Source: Candidatus Gemmiger stercoripullorum
Lineage (GTDB): Bacteria > Bacillota > Clostridia > Oscillospirales > Ruminococcaceae
DNA: 53,346 nt
NCBI GenBank assembly: GCA_019119365.1
Contig: DWXD01000063.1
Span: 1 to 53,346 of the forward strand
Direction: 5' to 3'
A model generated the notes under the pieces. The model was not told the origin of the DNA. It did no database searches and saw nothing but the letters and a program-made list of their open reading frames with translations. Positions 50,290-53,346 of this stretch are shown one piece after another. Numbering within the stretch: the stretch's first letter is position 1; each line of letters begins with the position of its first letter. The translations under genes were made by a program, and so were the position numbers.

Positions 50290-51588
50290 TTAGGGCACTT
50301 CCACGATTTTTTCCGCCTCCTGCGGCGCAAGGTAGCGGCAGCGCGCGCCCAGCGCGGCGAGGTCGCCGGGCAGATCGGCGTAGCCGCGCCGGATATGCCC
50401 GGGGTCCGCCACCAGCGTGCGGCCCGCGGCCCCCAGCGCCGCCGTGACCAGCGCCGCGCCGCCGCGCAGGTCGGGCGCCGTGACCGCCGCGCCGTGCAGC
50501 GCCGCGCCGCCCGGGATGACCAGGTCGCGCCCGCGCGCCTGCGCCCCCGCCCCCAGCGCCGCAAACCCCGCGGTGCAGGCGAAGCGGTTTTCAAACAGCG
50601 AATCGTGCACGGTGCTCGCGCCCTGCGCCGCCAGCAGCACGGCGGCGGCCAGCGGGGCGGTGTCGGTCGCAAAGCCGGGCCAGGCCCCTGTGCACAGCGC
50701 CGCGCCGCCGCGCAGCGGCGCAGCCGGGTCGCGCGCGACCGTGAAATCCCCCGCGCGTGCCGTGACCGTACAGCCCGCGGCGGACAAAAAGTTGAGGAAG
50801 GGCTCCAGCAGCGCCGGCGGGCAGCCTTCGACCGTCACGCAGCCGCCCGCACAGGCCGCAGCCGCCGCATAGGTGGCGGCTGCGATGCGGTCCGGCAGCG
50901 GCGTGCGGCACGCCCCGCCGGGCAGCAGCCCGCCCGCGCCGCCGATGCGCAGCACCGGCGTGCCCGCGCCTTCGATCTGCGCCCCGGCCGCGTTGAGGAA
51001 GGCGGCGGCATCGGCGATCTCCGGTTCGCAGGCCGCGCCGCGCAGGATGCTGTGCCCCTGCGCGCAGGCGGCCGCCATCATCAGCGTGAGCGTGGCGCCG
51101 ACGCTGGGCAGACGCAGCGTATAATCGACCGCGTGCAGGGCCCCGCGCCGCAGCAGCGCAACCGCCGCGGGCCGTGTTTCGACATGCGCGCCCATGGCGG
51201 AAAGGCCGTCCAGGTGGATATCGATCGGGCGCGGCCCCAGGCAGCAGCCGCCGGGCAGCGGCAGTTCGACCCGCCCCGCCCGCATGAGCAGCGGCGCGAG
51301 ATAGAACACGCTGCCGCGCATGGCGGCGGCCGGGCCGGGCGGCACCCGCCCGCTGACCGGGCGCGGCGCGGTGTACACGCACCCGCCCGCAAACCGCACG
51401 GCCGCGCCGACCGCTTCCAGCAGCGCAAGGCTGGCGCGGACATCGGCCAGCGGCGGCACGCCGCGCAGCGTGCAGGGCTGTGCGCACAGCAGCGTGGCCG
51501 CCAGAAGCGGCAGCACGCTGTTCTTGGCCGCCGCCGGGCGGATGCGCCCGGCCAGCGGCCGGCCGCCTGTTACCTCGATCCATTCCAT
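50290..51588 (-). CDS. murA: UDP-N-acetylglucosamine 1-carboxyvinyltransferase (MurA type)
   Basis: First committed step of peptidoglycan precursor synthesis. 432 residues from the ATG at 51588 (GGAG upstream). AAKNSVLPLLAATLL carries the catalytic Lys (22), AMRGSVFYLAPLL the Arg, LPGGCCLGPRPIDIHLDGL the PEP-binding Cys, and GFATDTAP the catalytic Asp. All key residues are kept, but the sequence is divergent and Ala-rich, so it may be a second MurA. It lies 153 bases after dpaB with a possible promoter of its own. Confidence 0.88.
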   Translation of the reverse strand: MEWIEVTGGRPLAGRIRPAAAKNSVLPLLAATLLCAQPCTLRGVPPLADVRASLALLEAVGAAVRFAGGCVYTAPRPVSGRVPPGPAAAMRGSVFYLAPLLMRAGRVELPLPGGCCLGPRPIDIHLDGLSAMGAHVETRPAAVALLRRGALHAVDYTLRLPSVGATLTLMMAAACAQGHSILRGAACEPEIADAAAFLNAAGAQIEGAGTPVLRIGGAGGLLPGGACRTPLPDRIAAATYAAAAACAGGCVTVEGCPPALLEPFLNFLSAAGCTVTARAGDFTVARDPAAPLRGGAALCTGAWPGFATDTAPLAAAVLLAAQGASTVHDSLFENRFACTAGFAALGAGAQARGRDLVIPGGAALHGAAVTAPDLRGGAALVTAALGAAGRTLVADPGHIRRGYADLPGDLAALGARCRYLAPQEAEKIVEVP

Positions 51589-51665
51589 CGCGCTCCGCCT
51601 CGCTTTCCTGGCTGGGGGCGGCTGTATCCGCCCCGGAAGGTCCCGGCGTTTCCCGCAGGACAATA

Positions 51666-51694
51666 TAAATATAGAAAGAAAATAAGAAGACCAA
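51666..51694 (-). promoter_or_regulatory. possible promoter of murA
   Basis: On the minus strand TTGGTC (51689-51694) and TATTTA (51666-51671) are 17 bases apart inside a conspicuously AT-rich stretch of 45 bases. Confidence 0.4.
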
Positions 51695-51741
51695 TTCCAT
51701 ACATATGCGCGCCGCGGGGAAAACTTACGGCCGCGCCGCCT

Positions 51742-52329
51742 TTACAAAAGCAGCGGCTGCAGCTGCACGCCGCGCATCGCGCTTTCGAGCGTGTCGGGCA
51801 GCAGCGTGAAATCGCTTTTGAGGCTGGCAGGCTTCTTGTAGCAGTCGTCTTGGCCGAAAGGCACAAAATAGAAATGTTTGCGCTGCAGAAGCGACGCCAG
51901 GTTGGGCGCGCTGCCCGCCAGGCCGTCGTTGGTCGAAGGCGCCAGCACGATGGGGCGGCCGCCGCGCAGCAGGCTTTTGGCCGCCAGCGTCACCGCCGTG
52001 CCGCTGATGCCCCGGGCCAGCAGCGCCAGCGTTGTGCCGGTGCAGGGCGCGATGACCATTGCGTCGGCCAGCTTTTGCGGGCCGAGGGGTTCGGCCTGCT
52101 GCAGGCTGGTCAGCGGTTCGCGGCCGGTCAGCTCCCGCAGCGTGCGGCGCAGCTGCGCCGCCGTGCCGAAGCGGGTATCCAGCGCGGCGGCGCTCGCGCT
52201 GAGCAGCGGCAGCACGGCCCAGCCGCGGCGGCGCAGCTCCCTGATCTGCGGCAGCACCGCCGCAAAGCTGCAAAAGCTGCCGCACATGGCAAACACGACC
52301 GTGCGCGTTTCGGTTCGCTCGTTCATCAT
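51742..52329 (-). CDS. dpaB: dipicolinate synthase subunit B
   Basis: 195 residues, SpoVFB flavoprotein-like fold. VVFAMCGSFCSFAAV (11-25) is the phosphate loop, VIAPCTGTTLALLARGISG near 95 and RPIVLAPSTNDGL near 130 are typical. With DpaA it makes dipicolinic acid, the spore core solute, from a lysine-pathway intermediate. It starts four bases after the dpaA stop, with AAGGAGG inside the end of dpaA. Confidence 0.9.
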   Translation of the reverse strand: MMNERTETRTVVFAMCGSFCSFAAVLPQIRELRRRGWAVLPLLSASAAALDTRFGTAAQLRRTLRELTGREPLTSLQQAEPLGPQKLADAMVIAPCTGTTLALLARGISGTAVTLAAKSLLRGGRPIVLAPSTNDGLAGSAPNLASLLQRKHFYFVPFGQDDCYKKPASLKSDFTLLPDTLESAMRGVQLQPLLL

Positions 52330-52333
52330 CGCA

Positions 52334-53125
52334 TCACGCCTCCTTTGGCGGGGCTTCGCGCTCCCGCAGCATACCCAGCACGGTCTGGGCGATCAGCGCG
52401 CCCGCCGTGGCCGGGGCGCAGCGCCCGGGCAGGCCCCCGGCGAGGACCGCGCGCACGCCGAGCGCTTTGGCGGCGGCAAAGTCGGTGCCGCCCGGCGCAC
52501 TGGCCAGGTCAATGACAACGGCCCCGGGCGGCAGGCAGGCCAGCTCCGCCGCCCCCAGCACCGGCGCGGGGATCGTGTTGACGGCGGCGTCCACGCCGGG
52601 CAGCAGACGGTCAAGCGCCGTGAGCGGGGCCGCACGGCAGCCCGCACAGCGGGCGGCGGCGCGCTGTGCCGCGCTGCGGGCCGCCACCGTGACAAGGCCG
52701 CCCAGCGCCGCCAGCCGCCCGGCCACGGCCTGGCCGACACGGCCGTAGCCCAGCACAAGAAACGGGCTTTCCCAGATCGTGCGGTCGCGCCAGCGCAGCA
52801 GCAGGCTCAGGCAGCCTTCGGCCGTGGGCACGGCGTTGAGGCGCGCCAGCGCGGGCTGGGCGTTATAATCGAGCAGCGGGAGGCCGCGCGCCGCGGCCTG
52901 TGCGCGCAGCGCGGCGTCGGGGCGGCCCGCCAGCACCAGCGTGCCCGGGCGCGCCGCCTGCAGCAGCGCGCCGAACTCTTCGCCCCGGGCCGACATCGGC
53001 AACAGCAGCAGCGGCGCTCCCCCCGCCTGCGCAGGGCCGCAGACCGTGCAGCCCGCCGCCCGCAGCGCCGCGGCCGCCGCCTGCTGGCGGGCGTCCGTGC
53101 CTGCGACACAGAAATGATAGGACAT
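52334..53125 (-). CDS. dpaA: dipicolinate synthase subunit A
   Basis: 263 residues from the ATG at 53125 (GGGGTGA upstream). The N-terminal domain (1-115) is followed by a Rossmann domain with FLVLGYGRVGQAVAGRLAALG near 122-142 and NTIPAPVLG and VIDLASAPGGTDF further on, the SpoVFA pattern. It catalyses the dehydrogenation step to dipicolinate with DpaB. In Bacillus the genes are expressed in the mother cell late in sporulation; no clear sporulation sigma box was found in the upstream gap. Confidence 0.9.
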   Translation of the reverse strand: MSYHFCVAGTDARQQAAAAALRAAGCTVCGPAQAGGAPLLLLPMSARGEEFGALLQAARPGTLVLAGRPDAALRAQAAARGLPLLDYNAQPALARLNAVPTAEGCLSLLLRWRDRTIWESPFLVLGYGRVGQAVAGRLAALGGLVTVAARSAAQRAAARCAGCRAAPLTALDRLLPGVDAAVNTIPAPVLGAAELACLPPGAVVIDLASAPGGTDFAAAKALGVRAVLAGGLPGRCAPATAGALIAQTVLGMLREREAPPKEA

Positions 53126-53200
53126 CGTTTTCACCCCCTGCTCTGCTGCGCCATCCTATGCCGCGGACCGACGGCCTGACACAAAAACGGCGGCAGGTCT

Positions 53201-53282
53201 CAGCGTGTCGAGTTTCTCGACACGCTGCAAAGGGGGCAACAGCCGCGCACGGCTGCGCCTAACGCGTCTATTTCCCCCTTTG
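53201..53282. repeat. cluster of palindromes upstream of dpaA
   Basis: A 12-base perfect inverted repeat with a TTT loop (53201-53212 with 53216-53227) is followed by CAAAGGGGG/CCCCCTTTG (53228-53236 with 53274-53282) enclosing CAGCCG/CGGCTG (53240-53245 with 53250-53255). None has a T tail, so they are not simple terminators. The gap 53126-53346 has no open frame that looks coding. Confidence 0.65.
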
Positions 53283-53294
53283 GAATCCCCTTCG

Positions 53295-53346
53295 ACAAAA
53301 TTTTACGGCAAACCGCGCACTCGTCGCTAACGCTCCTCGCACACAA
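53295..53346. repeat. palindromic repeat, right-edge copy
   Basis: Begins AAAATTTTACGGCAAA and runs into the same CACTCGTCGCTAACGCTCC loop as the left-edge copy, in the same orientation, cut by the window end before the second arm. Two mismatches to the left copy show that they are separate copies. Confidence 0.7.

Noticed and set aside
50395..52515. Plus-strand open frame antisense to murA and dpaB
   Set aside because: Overlaps two genes with full catalytic motifs; the product is Arg/Ala/Gln-rich and matches nothing.
53126..53200. Sigma-K-type promoter before dpaA
   Set aside because: A CATAGGATG string is present on the minus strand, but no AC-type -35 lies at 16-17 bases, so it was not called.

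Overview
The window is a very GC-rich stretch of chromosome from an anaerobic Firmicute, most likely a gut Oscillospiraceae/Ruminococcaceae (Faecalibacterium-Subdoligranulum-Gemmiger-like) clostridium. This rests on Gram-positive Shine-Dalgarno sites and sigma-A promoters (17-base spacers recur), a class B sortase with a monoderm-type substrate, a dlt-like operon, DivIVA-like and PC4/YdbC proteins, and dipicolinate synthase genes. No rRNA, CRISPR array or intact transposase was seen. One tRNA-Thr is present. Both ends of the window lie in copies of the same short palindromic repeat, which suggests contig edges broken at repeats.

Layout. 0-5.5 kb (minus): an odd operon with an Rnf-like membrane core made only of D, E and A subunits, then a DUF1015 protein, a basic disordered protein and rlmA. 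5.5-11.3 kb (minus): a surface-polysaccharide block led by a polyprenyl-phosphate sugar-1-phosphate transferase, with three glycosyltransferases and UDP-galactopyranose mutase. 11.4-21.4 kb (minus): one long aromatic amino acid operon, pheA-aroB-aroC-aroE/K fusion-aroA-tyrA, followed by a WYL regulator and a large membrane protein. 21.7-25.8 kb: exported and membrane proteins of unknown role, including a C39-peptidase-like protein that appears to lack its catalytic His. 25.8-30.4 kb (minus): a dlt-like operon (adenylation enzyme, carrier protein, MBOAT acyltransferase, SGNH protein) interrupted by a MITE-like insertion. 30.6-36.3 kb: ilvE, two Gfo/Idh/MocA oxidoreductases with a divergent AraC regulator, a HAD phosphatase and tRNA-Thr. 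36.4-37.3 kb: a decayed mobile-element gene beside the tRNA. 37.4-42.1 kb: a two-component system divergent from a three-gene lantibiotic-type ABC transporter. 42.2-45.2 kb: a sortase B with its apparent dedicated lipoprotein substrate, then a PC4-like/HD-domain pair. 45.3-53.1 kb (minus): membrane proteins, a DivIVA-like protein, ftsZ, a murA-type gene and dpaB/dpaA.

The most unusual system is the Rnf-like D-E-A core. Position by position against the Escherichia coli Rsx proteins (recalled from memory), three of the four cysteines that hold the membrane [2Fe-2S] cluster and the RnfD flavinylation threonine are replaced, and no B, C or G subunit is encoded beside it. It looks like an Rnf membrane scaffold that has lost its electron-transfer cofactors. 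Second is the sortase B pair, whose substrate carries both a lipobox and a C-terminal sorting signal.
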